Positions 18,516-28,444 of a DNA stretch of 64,000 nucleotides are shown piece after piece. A program made the position numbers and the translations under genes. The stretch comes from Chitinophagaceae bacterium (GTDB lineage: Bacteria > Bacteroidota > Bacteroidia > Chitinophagales > UBA10324), in the NCBI GenBank assembly GCA_016704325.1, contig JADJAG010000008.1, positions 1,116,001 through 1,180,000 of the forward strand. Reading direction: 5' to 3'. The notes under the pieces were generated by a model. It was not told where the DNA came from and searched no databases. It saw nothing but the letters and a program-made list of their open reading frames with translations. The first letter of the stretch is position 1. Each line of letters opens with the position of its first letter.

Positions 18516-20357
18516 GTGACCACGGAAGATTTCAAGCAATTGTTTCCACACCTGCCGGACGATCCGGGTGTATATCGTTTTATTGATGAACAAGAGTCCA
18601 TACTCTATGTGGGCAAAGCAAAAAATCTAAAAAAAAGAGTCACCAGCTATTTTGTAAAAAATCATACACAATTCAAAACCAGCGTAATGATACGTCATGC
18701 GCGTCGCATAGAGTTTACCATTGTAGAATCAGAACAGGATGCATTACTGCTTGAAAATACCCTAATTAAAAATTACCAGCCACGTTACAATATCAATCTG
18801 AAAGATGATAAGACTTATCCTTTCATTTGTATCAAGAATGAAAACTATCCGCGTGTTTTTCTTACCAGGAATATTGAACGTGACGGGTCAGAATATTTTG
18901 GGCCATATACTTCAGTAGCTCGTGTATCCGGCATCCTTGATTTTATTAAAAAAATGTACCCGCTGCGAACATGTAATCTAAATCTTTCCGAAAAGAATAT
19001 TGCTTCCGGTAAATTCAAGTTATGTCTCGAATATCATATTGGCAATTGCAAGGGACCTTGTGAAGGCAAACAATCTCATGCAGATTATGATATGAGTATT
19101 GCGCAGATTCGTCATATTCTTAAGGGCAACCTGGGCACTGTGATTCAGGCAATAAAGCAGGAGATGCTGGAACTTTCAGAAAGTTACCGGTATGAAGAAG
19201 CGGAAAAGCTAAGGAAGAAACTGCATGCTTTACAGGACTACCAGAGTAAATCGCTGGTAGTACATCCAACCATCACCAATGTTGATGTATTTTCTTTTAA
19301 AGAAGACGAAAAGAATGCTTATGTAAACTATATGAGAATTGTTGACGGATCCGTGATTCAAACCAGAACACTGGAGATCAATAAAAAAATTGAAGAAGAA
19401 AAAGAAGAGTTGTTGGTATATGTGATACATGAACTTCGCAATCAAATCCAAAGCAATTCAAAAGAAATCATCGTACCATTTAACATAGAATTTCCTGATA
19501 AGGAAATTAATGTGCATGTGCCTTTGCGCGGTGATAAAAAAAAATTGATAGAACTCTCAGAAAAAAATCTATCCTATTACCTGGTTGCAAAAATGAGAGA
19601 GCAATTGGACCATAAGCGTGAATCACCCGGCCAATACATTTTGGCGCAACTGAAAAAGGATTTCCGGCTGACTGAATTGCCCGTACATATTGAATGTTTC
19701 GACAACTCCAATTTTCAAGGTTCCTTCCCTGTTGCCGCTACCGTGGTTTTCAAGAATGGCAAACCCGCAAGGAAAGAATACCGCCATTACAATATCAAAA
19801 CAGTAGAAGGGCCGAATGACTTTGCGTCAATGGAAGAAATTGTATACCGCCGGTACAAGCGTTTAATAGATGAAAATCAGTCACTGCCGCAATTGATCAT
19901 GATTGATGGCGGAAAAGGTCAATTGAGCGCGGCCATGAACAGTCTTGAAAAACTGAATCTCATCGGAAAAGTGGCAATTGCCGGCATCGCAAAAAAGCTC
20001 GAAGAAATTTATTTTCCGGGCGACTCACTACCACTATACATCGATAAAAAATCACCCTCCCTCAGATTAATTCAACAACTTCGTGATGAAGCACATCGCT
20101 TTGCCATCACTTTTCACCGTAAAAAGCGGGACAAAGCGACGCTGAAATCCGAATTGTCGGATATAAAGGGCATTGCAGATAAAACAGTACAGAAACTCCT
20201 GTCCCGATTTCATTCTGCAGAAAAAGTAAATGCTGCATCAGAAGAAGATCTTTCGGCAACAATAGGGGCTGCAAAAGCACGGATCGTAAGAAACTATTTC
20301 GATCAAAAAAAGTCGGTCGATGAATCATCCGTCAAAGATGCTTTGATGGAAAAATAA
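18516..20357 (+). CDS. uvrC: excinuclease ABC subunit C
   Basis: Nucleotide-excision-repair nuclease that makes the dual incision with UvrB. Domains in order: GIY-YIG nuclease (PGVYRFIDEQESILYVGKAKN), a cysteine-bearing linker (CLEYHIGNCKGPCEG), UvrB-binding UVR motif (YRYEEAEKLRKKLHALQDY), RNase H-like C-terminal nuclease (IECFDNSNFQGS, LIMIDGGKGQL), and helix-hairpin-helix end (LSDIKGIADKTVQKLL). An in-frame GTG at 18435 would add 27 non-conserved residues. GTG at 18516 (TTEDFKQLFPHLPDDPGVY), with AGAAG 8 bases upstream, fits the family start better and gives 613 residues. Confidence 0.95.
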   Translation: MTTEDFKQLFPHLPDDPGVYRFIDEQESILYVGKAKNLKKRVTSYFVKNHTQFKTSVMIRHARRIEFTIVESEQDALLLENTLIKNYQPRYNINLKDDKTYPFICIKNENYPRVFLTRNIERDGSEYFGPYTSVARVSGILDFIKKMYPLRTCNLNLSEKNIASGKFKLCLEYHIGNCKGPCEGKQSHADYDMSIAQIRHILKGNLGTVIQAIKQEMLELSESYRYEEAEKLRKKLHALQDYQSKSLVVHPTITNVDVFSFKEDEKNAYVNYMRIVDGSVIQTRTLEINKKIEEEKEELLVYVIHELRNQIQSNSKEIIVPFNIEFPDKEINVHVPLRGDKKKLIELSEKNLSYYLVAKMREQLDHKRESPGQYILAQLKKDFRLTELPVHIECFDNSNFQGSFPVAATVVFKNGKPARKEYRHYNIKTVEGPNDFASMEEIVYRRYKRLIDENQSLPQLIMIDGGKGQLSAAMNSLEKLNLIGKVAIAGIAKKLEEIYFPGDSLPLYIDKKSPSLRLIQQLRDEAHRFAITFHRKKRDKATLKSELSDIKGIADKTVQKLLSRFHSAEKVNAASEEDLSATIGAAKARIVRNYFDQKKSVDESSVKDALMEK

Positions 20358-20426
20358 TTCCGGCCTATTCACCGCCTGTCAGAATGATTATTTGATGGTA
20401 TACAAATTTTGAACTCCTCCCATAAA

Positions 20427-20450
20427 AAAACCCGGTGTTTGCCGGGTTTT
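20427..20450. terminator. bidirectional intrinsic terminator between uvrC and gldN
   Basis: The stem AAAACCCGG / CCGGGTTTT has a 6-base loop TGTTTG and A-run/T-run flanks, so it can work in both directions. It lies between the convergent stops of uvrC (20357) and gldN (20478) and probably ends the T9SS operon. Confidence 0.9.
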
Positions 20451-20477
20451 AATATTTAAGATATCATTCTTTCTTAA

Positions 20478-21308
20478 TCAATACGACCAAACATCATGCT
20501 CATACTCAAAGATATCCTGCTTGATACGGTCAGATTCCCGAAGGGCGTCAGTACCGGTTAAATAATCCTGGATACGACGGTCAAACACGTTGGATTCTTT
20601 GTAGATGTAGCTGCTGAATAATCGCATCTCAAACAAATCATCCCAGGTTAATCTCACTGCATCATTACGCGGATTGAATACCTCCTGCTTCACCAATACA
20701 TTGCGTGCGGTCGGGTAATGCGCCCAAAACATAGGCAAGTCCAACTGAATCTGATCATCATAGTACAATGGAGCAATCGCGATAATCCTCACCTGCATAG
20801 TGGAAGTTTCTTCATCAAAAAACCAATCTTCCTTAATCCGGTACTTTGAAACCCTGGTAGGATCAAATTCACGAACAAGTACTGTATCTTTAATATAGTT
20901 ACCATCGAGGTCAGTCAAAGGAATGGTATCATTACCGGCACCTATTTTCGCAACATCGGCCGGAAGTTTAACTACTTTAAAATTATCTTCCTGGTAAACG
21001 GTTATTTCTCCTGAAACAGCAGCATCACGCAGTACAAAGATCAGTGGCTTAAGATCCTTCCAGTCAATTCCTTCATATTTAAACGGAAGGTTCATTTTTT
21101 CCCTTGAATCAATAATTCTCCAGATTCTTTTTTGCCACAACACATCCGCTTCCCTCACATTATCATAAGGAATAACTTCCTTTTCCGTAGGGGCGATCTT
21201 ATCATAGAATAAATCCCGTGGCATTGTTTCATCAGCCTGCCCGGAAGCACGAACTGCAGCAGTTGACAGGATGACAACAAGTACCAATACCAATTTAAGT
21301 TGCTTCAT
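20478..21308 (-). CDS. gldN: T9SS/gliding motility protein GldN (PorN)
   Basis: Periplasmic partner of GldK; together they form the ring associated with the outer membrane in the T9SS. Signature DVLWQKRIWRIIDSREKMNLPF is present near residue 60, and FFDEETSTMQVRIIAIAPL near 170. An in-frame ATG at 21335 overlaps the gldM stop, but the ATG at 21308 begins an ordinary signal peptide (KQLKLVLVLVVILSTAAVRASG), so it is preferred (276 residues). Last gene of the run, 27 bases before the terminator. Confidence 0.94.
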   Translation of the reverse strand: MKQLKLVLVLVVILSTAAVRASGQADETMPRDLFYDKIAPTEKEVIPYDNVREADVLWQKRIWRIIDSREKMNLPFKYEGIDWKDLKPLIFVLRDAAVSGEITVYQEDNFKVVKLPADVAKIGAGNDTIPLTDLDGNYIKDTVLVREFDPTRVSKYRIKEDWFFDEETSTMQVRIIAIAPLYYDDQIQLDLPMFWAHYPTARNVLVKQEVFNPRNDAVRLTWDDLFEMRLFSSYIYKESNVFDRRIQDYLTGTDALRESDRIKQDIFEYEHDVWSY

Positions 21309-21334
21309 AATCCCTGATTTAATGATTAAATCCA

Positions 21335-23014
21335 TTATTTGATCTGAAGAGGAATACTATTAAGATTTCGAGGTGACTTATCAGGACCCACCGCTCTTAT
21401 TTTGCGGAAGATAATCTGATCTCCCGGCTTACATCCCTGGATAAAAGCAGCTACCTTGCTATTGAACTTTGCACCTGAATTCTGCTCTATTCTCGCATCC
21501 TGCCTTTTAGGAATGTAAACACATTCGAAAGAGGTTACATCAAAACGAACTCCCTGGAAATAAAAGTCTCTCAAAACTGCTCCAATACCAGGCACCGCTT
21601 TCAAAGTACTTGTTGGAATATCTCCTTCTGTAATGGTTCCGTTAATGGCTGCAATAGGGTCAGGAATTCTTTTGATCACAAATTCCTGTGATCCGATTTG
21701 CCTGCTTCCGCCTTCCAGCGCTACAGATACATTCACGCTCACTTTCTGATTGACTAACGATGCCGGCATCTCTGCTGAATATTTTCCGGAACCAGCTTTA
21801 CTGAAAGTTCCCTGTGTAGCAGAAGCGTTAACCTTATCTGCAGGAAATCCGGGCACAGAGATCGAAAATGGATTTGGAATACCTGCATAGATGATGTTCA
21901 GATTATCAGATGAAACCACAACAGAACCTTTGGCTGTCTGGTATTCCGATTCAAAAGGATAATACCTTGGCTTGCCATCCGGACCTTGCACCATTACTGC
22001 TCCCGAATACTTCTGAATTCCCTCTCCTCCTGCTACTGATGAATATTTTCCCATTCCGTCTACCACTTCAATTTTCTTTCCGCCGCCAGATACCGGGTTT
22101 TCCGTGATCTCTTTGAAATTGCCGCTTTCATCCTTCTGTGCAATGCTGTAATTGAGCGGTCCAACGTATACTTCGGGATTAACAGTTGAACTGTAGGCTG
22201 CAACAAAAATATCTGCTTTGTATTGTTGCCCTGCCATAATATAACTGGATGGAGCAATTACTTTAGCCAATATACGATCGACTACTACTGTTTTTGCATT
22301 CACCTGTTTGAACAAATACTCCACAATAAGGTCTTCGGAATTGCGTATGTCATTCTGGTATTTGCTGAGTAATGTTAATGCTGCTATGGTAGGCACCATT
22401 TCAAAATTTGTTACAGACCAGCTCTTGAGAACGCCGTCTACCTTTTCAGTCGGATCCACAGCATTAACCGATAACTGTGACTCCAAATTCTTCCTGTCCT
22501 GAGGGTTATCAACTTGTGCCAGCAGATCACTCCGCAACTTATTGATTTTAGCTTTCAATTCATCACCTTTCCCTTTATTAATCATCAAATTGGTAGAGAC
22601 CTCCAGGTTACGGTCATCAAATAACTCCCCTTGGCGCATCAGGTCAGAAACAGGCATAGATTTAACATCCATTTCTTCCTGTGTCTCCACATTCTTGATC
22701 CCGCCTGATTCAGTTATCAGCTCCCGCTTCAATTCTTCAATGTCATTAAATGTCTGATCTGAGAAGACCTTTACTTTCTTAGCTTTTTCAAGAAAAGGAC
22801 CTGTGCGCTGAGCGTCGTTCTTATACTGTTCTTCAAATGCTGCAAAGGTCTGGTTATTCTTGCTCGTGATGGCAGCAGAAGAAACTGAGAGGCCTGAATT
22901 CACAACGTGAAAGGCATGCAAGATTTCTGCTGATACATTCAATGCAAGTAGCGCTGTTAACACCAGGTACATGAGGTTAATCATTATCTGGCGCGGTTCC
23001 TTAGGAATGGACAT
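21335..23014 (-). CDS. gldM: T9SS/gliding motility motor protein GldM (PorM)
   Basis: 559 residues, near the family norm. Basic N-terminus with one membrane helix (about 11-29; MINLMYLVLTALLALNVSAE) that packs against GldL in the inner membrane. A long periplasmic region follows, built of four domains in known structures; an early helical part (about 60-220) and later beta-rich parts are consistent. It carries proton-motive-force-driven motion from the GldL-GldM motor to the GldK-GldN ring. Sits 53 bases after gldL. Confidence 0.95.
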   Translation of the reverse strand: MSIPKEPRQIMINLMYLVLTALLALNVSAEILHAFHVVNSGLSVSSAAITSKNNQTFAAFEEQYKNDAQRTGPFLEKAKKVKVFSDQTFNDIEELKRELITESGGIKNVETQEEMDVKSMPVSDLMRQGELFDDRNLEVSTNLMINKGKGDELKAKINKLRSDLLAQVDNPQDRKNLESQLSVNAVDPTEKVDGVLKSWSVTNFEMVPTIAALTLLSKYQNDIRNSEDLIVEYLFKQVNAKTVVVDRILAKVIAPSSYIMAGQQYKADIFVAAYSSTVNPEVYVGPLNYSIAQKDESGNFKEITENPVSGGGKKIEVVDGMGKYSSVAGGEGIQKYSGAVMVQGPDGKPRYYPFESEYQTAKGSVVVSSDNLNIIYAGIPNPFSISVPGFPADKVNASATQGTFSKAGSGKYSAEMPASLVNQKVSVNVSVALEGGSRQIGSQEFVIKRIPDPIAAINGTITEGDIPTSTLKAVPGIGAVLRDFYFQGVRFDVTSFECVYIPKRQDARIEQNSGAKFNSKVAAFIQGCKPGDQIIFRKIRAVGPDKSPRNLNSIPLQIK

Positions 23015-23067
23015 GCTATAATTTAATTTTTCTCAATAATGTTAAACCAATCTTTCTTCATTCATTT

Positions 23068-23895
23068 TCAACCTTCACGGCGCTGGTTTCCCATCGTCAT
23101 AGCAGTCAGCATATTACCGTAAACATTGTTCAGCTGCGACAGGTTTTTTGCCAGTCCCGACATTTCCGAACGGTACTTTTTGGTATCCTCTACTGACTCT
23201 GTAAGGTTATCCATTGCTTGTGTTAGTGAACCGTAAAACTTATTCATCGTTTTAAGGTGGCTGTTGGTATCCTGCAATTCAAGCTCGTAAATGGTATTCA
23301 GTTGTGCCAGGTTCTTTGAAACCAACTGAACCTGTTCATGATAATTCTTTGTTTCGGCAGTTGCATTACCCAATAATTTAGCTGCTTCCGTTGCATTTGC
23401 ATAAGCAACTTTCATTTCAGCCAAAGCTCCTGCAGCCTGCTTTGCACTGGCAGAATACTCATTCGTTGCCATAGAAGCATCTGTGAAATCGTGCAATTGA
23501 GAGATATTGTCGCCAAGCCGTTTCAGGTTATCGCCCAGTCGCCTGATCAGTTCAGGTTCGAGTTTTGCCTCTGCCATCATTTCATCAAGTTGATTGGTAA
23601 TAGAACCATGCGTGGATGTTTCTTTTATCATCTTCAACTCATCTTCATCCGGTGCAAAATCAAGTTCCGGATAAATCTTCTCCCAATAATAATCTTTGTG
23701 AGGAGGCAGAATACCAAGCAAAGCAAAAATGAATGCCTCCGTACACATACCGATGATGAGCAGTTCACTGGCGAATTCCCAGTGTTGCAATTTGAAAAGT
23801 GCACCCAGTAGCACTACGGATGCGCCAACGCCAATAATCAGGTTTTTGAGTCTTTTACCTCGTTCTGTTTCAAAAAATAAAACAATTCGATTCAT
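23068..23895 (-). CDS. gldL: T9SS/gliding motility motor protein GldL (PorL)
   Basis: 275 residues. Two membrane helices at the N-terminus (about 18-36 and 43-62) then a long cytoplasmic helical tail rich in Asn, Ala and Leu heptads. It forms the proton-driven motor with GldM. A glutamate in helix 2 is essential in studied homologues; E53 in MCTEAFIF is the best candidate here, with E44 also in the helix. Directly upstream of gldM in the same direction. Confidence 0.95.
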   Translation of the reverse strand: MNRIVLFFETERGKRLKNLIIGVGASVVLLGALFKLQHWEFASELLIIGMCTEAFIFALLGILPPHKDYYWEKIYPELDFAPDEDELKMIKETSTHGSITNQLDEMMAEAKLEPELIRRLGDNLKRLGDNISQLHDFTDASMATNEYSASAKQAAGALAEMKVAYANATEAAKLLGNATAETKNYHEQVQLVSKNLAQLNTIYELELQDTNSHLKTMNKFYGSLTQAMDNLTESVEDTKKYRSEMSGLAKNLSQLNNVYGNMLTAMTMGNQRREG

Positions 23896-23964
23896 TGATT
23901 AGCTGTTTTTAAAGGTTTTTTTTAAATGAAAACAATTAAGTCAAGAGGTGATCATAATAGAATT

Positions 23965-25236
23965 TTATGGCCTGTCGTCAATTGATCTGCCAAGGAAAGT
24001 GATTACATCACGAAAACCTATATAGCATTTGGCTGTATCCTGGTATTCATAATTGCGGGTACCCACCTGGCACAAGTAAGCAATGTCTTTCCAGGAACCA
24101 CCACGAATAACTTTTCGCTTCATTGTAATAGGGTCGCCTGCTTCCACATCATAACGAATATCAGGATTGAGATCGTGCACAAAATTATAGCTGTTTTCAT
24201 AGTATGCACTGGATGTCCATTCGGCAACATTGCCTGCCATATTGTATAAGCCATAATCATTGGGAAAATAGGCATCCGCCTTTACGGTATACATGCCACC
24301 ATCGTCCGGGTAATTTCCACGGCCGGGTTTGAAATTAGCAAGTATGCAACCTTTTTTGTTTCTCATGTATGGACCACCCCAGGGATAAGGTGCAAGTTCT
24401 CTTCCACCGCGTGCAGCATATTCCCATTCCACTTCAGTAGGTAACCTGAATTCATCGTTGGTGGCTTCACCGTTCGCTGTTAGGAAATCGTTCCATAACC
24501 TTGTGCGCCATTTGCTAAAAGCCATTGCCTGATTCCAGGTAACTCCTATCACAGGGTAATTGTCAAAAGAAGGATGCCAGAAATAATTCCTGGTCATCGG
24601 TTCATTATAAGAATAAGCAAAATCGTGCACCCAACTCAACGTATCAGGGAAAACATTCACGATCTCTTCCTTAATTACGGTAGTCCGGTCAAAATCAGGA
24701 TTTAACCTGTTGGCATTCCGGGATGCTTCTTTGTAATCCACCCAATAATAAACGTAATTGAGGTTTCTTGGGTCAATCTCCCTCTTACCTAATATCCTTT
24801 GTTCCTCCGGGAAATACATTTCATCAAGTGATTCCTGTAACTCAGGATCACTGTAATCAATCTGAGCATCCCAGTTCACTCTTTCGTCTCCATTCTCTGT
24901 CTCCAACATGTAATCCTCTCCAAGTATGGTATGCGCTATAGAATCTTTTACCCATTCCACAAACTGACGGTATTCGTTGTTCGTGATTTCTGTTTCATCC
25001 ATAAAGAAGCCCTGTACAGAAACCGCCTTAGTTCGCTGCGTCATGGAATTATTAATGTCCTGATCGTTCTGACCGATGTGGAGGGTACCTGACCTGATGT
25101 AAACCATTCCGTAAGGAATTGTGACATTCCATCCGGGGCGATCGAGTGAACCCAGCAACTGACCATTGTATCCACCCTGGCAACCTGCCAGTATTGTAAC
25201 GATGCCCAGTAAAAGGAAACTATGCTTTTTCAACAT
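23965..25236 (-). CDS. gldK: T9SS/gliding motility lipoprotein GldK (PorK)
   Basis: 423 residues. Lipoprotein signal ending LAGC with lipidated C19. Most of the chain has the formylglycine-generating-enzyme/sulfatase-modifying fold: GFFMDETEITNNEYRQF, FRLPTEVEWEYAARGG, YPWGGPY, YNMAGNVAEWTSSAYY and KVIRGGSWKD. In GldK this fold is structural: it forms a ring with GldN under the outer membrane. It should not be annotated as an enzyme. It lies 69 bases before gldL. Confidence 0.95.
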   Translation of the reverse strand: MLKKHSFLLLGIVTILAGCQGGYNGQLLGSLDRPGWNVTIPYGMVYIRSGTLHIGQNDQDINNSMTQRTKAVSVQGFFMDETEITNNEYRQFVEWVKDSIAHTILGEDYMLETENGDERVNWDAQIDYSDPELQESLDEMYFPEEQRILGKREIDPRNLNYVYYWVDYKEASRNANRLNPDFDRTTVIKEEIVNVFPDTLSWVHDFAYSYNEPMTRNYFWHPSFDNYPVIGVTWNQAMAFSKWRTRLWNDFLTANGEATNDEFRLPTEVEWEYAARGGRELAPYPWGGPYMRNKKGCILANFKPGRGNYPDDGGMYTVKADAYFPNDYGLYNMAGNVAEWTSSAYYENSYNFVHDLNPDIRYDVEAGDPITMKRKVIRGGSWKDIAYLCQVGTRNYEYQDTAKCYIGFRDVITFLGRSIDDRP

Positions 25237-25396
25237 ACTCGGAACTTTTTTGAAGAGTGGTTGAGTTTAGGAAAGTTGGTAAAAGTAGGAAAATTAAACA
25301 ATTACGCAAAGAATTAACGACAGACAGGGTAATTTGACAATTCAACACTGTATAAAGGCATTTCAATGTATTTATTGCATTCACACTTCGATTTTT

Positions 25397-26374
25397 TCAG
25401 AAGCGAGGTGTATAGACTACTTTGCCCGGTTTAAGTGGCTTCATCAGGTTAATCCTATAATTCAACACTATTTCATGCGAGCCATTGTTTGCACTGCCCA
25501 ATGAAGATGTATTATAGTCATATGAGTATCCCAAACGTAAGTTTTCAGAAATACTGATTCCCAATATCCCGATCAATGCATCCATAGTTTGATCATTAAA
25601 ACCACGATAGCCGGCACCGAACCAAAGAAAATCTTTATAAACAGCAAGCAGGTCAGCCTCACCCTGAAGTCTGTTGCCACCTGACTTAACCATTATTGAT
25701 GGCCTTATCGAAATGGCTTTAGTTAATTTAGCCAGGTAGCCCATTTGCAGGTAGTATTGTCGTTCATAGTCAAATTGCAGGCTGCTGCCTTCTGCATCCA
25801 GCTTCACAGGTTGTGGAATCACATGATTCGCAGAAAGGCCCACAGAAAGATTCTTGCCACTATAGAATAGGCCTGCGGAAAAATCTGGTGCCAGGCCGCT
25901 TACCGGTACTATTGGCAGCAGGAAATCATTGTGATTGATCCCGTTTGTATATACACCATCCGGTGCCCTTAGTTTCGAACCATCCACATTCACCTGCACG
26001 GCTCCTCCGCTTATTCCTAATGAAAAATCTCCTGCCCTGGTTTTGAGAATGTAGGAATAACTCAATGCAACTACCGTATTTCTCAATACACCTGCCTGTT
26101 CATTCATCAGGTTAATACCCAATCCGCCATGGAGCACCGGAACCGGTGAATGAAGTGCAATATTTTGGGTAACAGGATGTCCATCCATTCCTACCCATTG
26201 TGATCTGAACTGGGCAGTGGCACTTAATGCATTATCTAGTCCTGTATATGCAGGATTAACTGCTGCCTGATTCATAAAATATTGACTAAACTGCGGGTCT
26301 TGTTGCGCCGCAGCGCTTAAACTGATCATTAGCAGCATGATCACGATCCTGGCTGTAAAATCAACTGGTCTCAT
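25397..26374 (-). CDS. porP: T9SS outer membrane protein PorP/SprF family
   Basis: 325 residues with signal peptide (about 1-23) and the family opening QQDPQFSQYFMNQAAVNPAYTGL. The rest alternates strands of a small outer-membrane barrel, ending KPGKVVYTPRF with a C-terminal aromatic. PorP/SprF proteins act at the outer membrane with the T9SS, some as partners of specific cargo. It sits immediately before gldK, the classical porPKLMN order, with a 160-base gap that may hold an extra promoter. Confidence 0.93.
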   Translation of the reverse strand: MRPVDFTARIVIMLLMISLSAAAQQDPQFSQYFMNQAAVNPAYTGLDNALSATAQFRSQWVGMDGHPVTQNIALHSPVPVLHGGLGINLMNEQAGVLRNTVVALSYSYILKTRAGDFSLGISGGAVQVNVDGSKLRAPDGVYTNGINHNDFLLPIVPVSGLAPDFSAGLFYSGKNLSVGLSANHVIPQPVKLDAEGSSLQFDYERQYYLQMGYLAKLTKAISIRPSIMVKSGGNRLQGEADLLAVYKDFLWFGAGYRGFNDQTMDALIGILGISISENLRLGYSYDYNTSSLGSANNGSHEIVLNYRINLMKPLKPGKVVYTPRF

Positions 26375-26596
26375 TATTCAAACTCGTTCCTGTAAATTAA
26401 AAACAAAATAGTGTAACCATCAAATAACATCGATGGGCGGGAAACTTTTGCACCACAAACAATGATAAGAAAAACTGGTGGCGGGTAGTCTGTTGTATCT
26501 GATTATGAAAAATAACAGCAATCTGCTTCAAAATAATTCAGCTGCTAAAATCTGGTTTTCATCCTTCACTAAAAGCAGGAAGGCGCTAACTAAAAA

Positions 26597-27436
26597 TCAG
26601 CTATTGCGATTCAGGTAATTGTCAATTGCCATGGTCATGGAAGGCGATTGCGGCGCCGGCGCCTGAATATCCAGGTTCAATCCTGCATCAATAACAGCCT
26701 GTGACGTAACCGGACCGAAAGCACCAATCCTGATAGACTCCTGCCGAAAGTTTGGGAAGTTCTGCTTAAGGGCATGGACGCCGGTGGGCGTGAAAAACAC
26801 CACAAGGTCATACTTCCTGATTTCTTCCTCGGTAAGATCCACTGCTACGGTCTTGAATATTATTGCCTCTGCGAATTCATATTTTTTCTTACGAAGATAG
26901 TCAGAGGTGTCTGATTTGTGGGTATCAGAGCAGGGTATAAGAAATTTTTCCCCGTCACGATGCTTTTCTATGATTTCAGTTAATCCCTGGAAGGTGCCAT
27001 CTCCAAAAAAGACTTTACGTTTCCTGAATAGAATATACTTCTGCAGATAAAGGGCAATAGCCTCCGTCATACAATAATATTTTGCATCCGGAGACATCCG
27101 GACACGAAGATCATCGCAGAGTTTGAAAAACTGATCTACAGCACTCCGGCTGGTAAAAATTAAGGCTGAAAACTCCGCAGGATTAATTTTTTGCTTCCGA
27201 AACTCTTTTGCTAAAACCCCCTCCAGATGAATGAAAGGCTTGAACTCTACTATTATGCCGTGTTTCTTCGCTAAATCGAAATAAGGATTCTTATCATTTT
27301 CCGGTTTCGGTTGCGTGATAAGAATTGATTTTATGCTGGATTTGGCAGTATTCCCATTAATAGGTTTGGAGGTAGTTGCGTTGGGATCTGCTGAAACTTT
27401 GACTTGCCGGGTAGTTTTCTCAACCATCAATTTCAT
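26597..27436 (-). CDS. hemD: uroporphyrinogen-III synthase family protein
   Basis: 279 residues. The HemD fold converts hydroxymethylbilane to uroporphyrinogen III in haem synthesis. Recognisable segments are SILITQPKP near 35, FSALIFTSRSAVDQFF, KYYCMTEAIALYLQKY, IFKTVAVDL, LVVFFTPTGVHAL and GAFGPVTSQAVIDAG. The first 30 residues are an extra Lys/Thr/Asn-rich stretch not needed for the fold; an internal ATG at 27427 is possible. No other haem gene is adjacent except hemW 3 kb away, which is on the other strand. The T9SS neighbours suggest possible co-expression. Confidence 0.85.
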   Translation of the reverse strand: MKLMVEKTTRQVKVSADPNATTSKPINGNTAKSSIKSILITQPKPENDKNPYFDLAKKHGIIVEFKPFIHLEGVLAKEFRKQKINPAEFSALIFTSRSAVDQFFKLCDDLRVRMSPDAKYYCMTEAIALYLQKYILFRKRKVFFGDGTFQGLTEIIEKHRDGEKFLIPCSDTHKSDTSDYLRKKKYEFAEAIIFKTVAVDLTEEEIRKYDLVVFFTPTGVHALKQNFPNFRQESIRIGAFGPVTSQAVIDAGLNLDIQAPAPQSPSMTMAIDNYLNRNS

Positions 27437-27451
27437 TTAATTCCTGGGGTT

Positions 27452-28432
27452 CTAGAAAGAAAACCTGAGAGGTCCCAGGTTTTGTAACAATCGAATGATG
27501 ATTAGTACAGGTGCAATTTCAAGGGCGCAAATATACAATAAAAAGTGGAACAAGTGCCGGCCAAAATAATTGATGCCAATGTTAAATCCTTTCAAATAAC
27601 GCATGAAAATAAAGGCGGCTACTACTAACAGGGTAACATACAATGCATACCGACTAACCGGTAACGTGGCAAAACTGATAAGCAACACCATCGGAAACAT
27701 TACCACACCAAGTAACCTGTTGATTTGTATTTCATAAAAGTTATAAAGCGTAATTTCCTTTCCGAACGGAAGCAACATTGCCGCAGCTTTCAATAAGGCA
27801 TACCTGGCCAGTAAAAAAAGTGTAACGGTGGTCAATGCGATCAACATCATGAACCAAGGCGGTTCAGACTGCAGGAATTGGTATGTACTTATCACCAGAA
27901 AGACAAACATTGAAATAACCAATACTGAAAAAAAATTCAGCAAAACAGTGCCAAAAGAAACGCCGGTGCCTATTTCCCGAAACATCTGCTGACTTGGTCC
28001 CCAGTTACGGAAAACGGTAAAGAGCTCATCAAACTCCTTTGCATACCCGTAACGAATGAATGCTAAAAGAATAAGTAGCACCAGGGCCAGGTAAAATTTC
28101 CAATCTTCACTTTGGCTTTTACGAAGTATTTCCTGTTGTGGATGTTGCGGAGTTCCATAGCTAAGCTGGATAATTCGTGATGGAAACTGATCCAGCCATT
28201 GAAGATAATATGACTGCAGGTGACTGATGGATTTGCCAGTATGACTACTCATCATATCAGCAGGGGTTTGCAGGTAACTTGAATCAACTCCTGCTGTCAC
28301 ATGCACAAGATTGTTTGAATCTATTAATCGTATGACAGCATTGTTGCTGTCAGTTTGCGCAAAAGCGCTATTTAAGCCTAATAATAACAGCATTGGCAGT
28401 ACGATAGCATAACATATCTGGCATCCTCTCAT
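27452..28432 (-). CDS. DUF4271 integral membrane protein
   Basis: 326 residues. A signal-like N-terminal helix (about 8-25) is followed by a soluble stretch, then about seven hydrophobic helices from residue 112 to the end (WKFYLALVLLILLAFIRYGY; FSVLVISMFVFLVISTYQF; MMLIALTTVTLFLLARYALL and others). DUF4271 is a Bacteroidota family without established function, often found next to hemD and T9SS genes (recollection, not checked). Tight spacing, 12 bases after the BamA-like gene and 15 before hemD, points to one transcript. Confidence 0.8.
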   Translation of the reverse strand: MRGCQICYAIVLPMLLLLGLNSAFAQTDSNNAVIRLIDSNNLVHVTAGVDSSYLQTPADMMSSHTGKSISHLQSYYLQWLDQFPSRIIQLSYGTPQHPQQEILRKSQSEDWKFYLALVLLILLAFIRYGYAKEFDELFTVFRNWGPSQQMFREIGTGVSFGTVLLNFFSVLVISMFVFLVISTYQFLQSEPPWFMMLIALTTVTLFLLARYALLKAAAMLLPFGKEITLYNFYEIQINRLLGVVMFPMVLLISFATLPVSRYALYVTLLVVAAFIFMRYLKGFNIGINYFGRHLFHFLLYICALEIAPVLIIIRLLQNLGPLRFSF

Positions 28433-28444
28433 AAACTAATGGTG

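Noticed and set aside
23965..25236. GldK as a sulfatase-modifying enzyme
   Set aside because: Gene order with gldLMN and the lipoprotein signal identify it as the T9SS ring protein.
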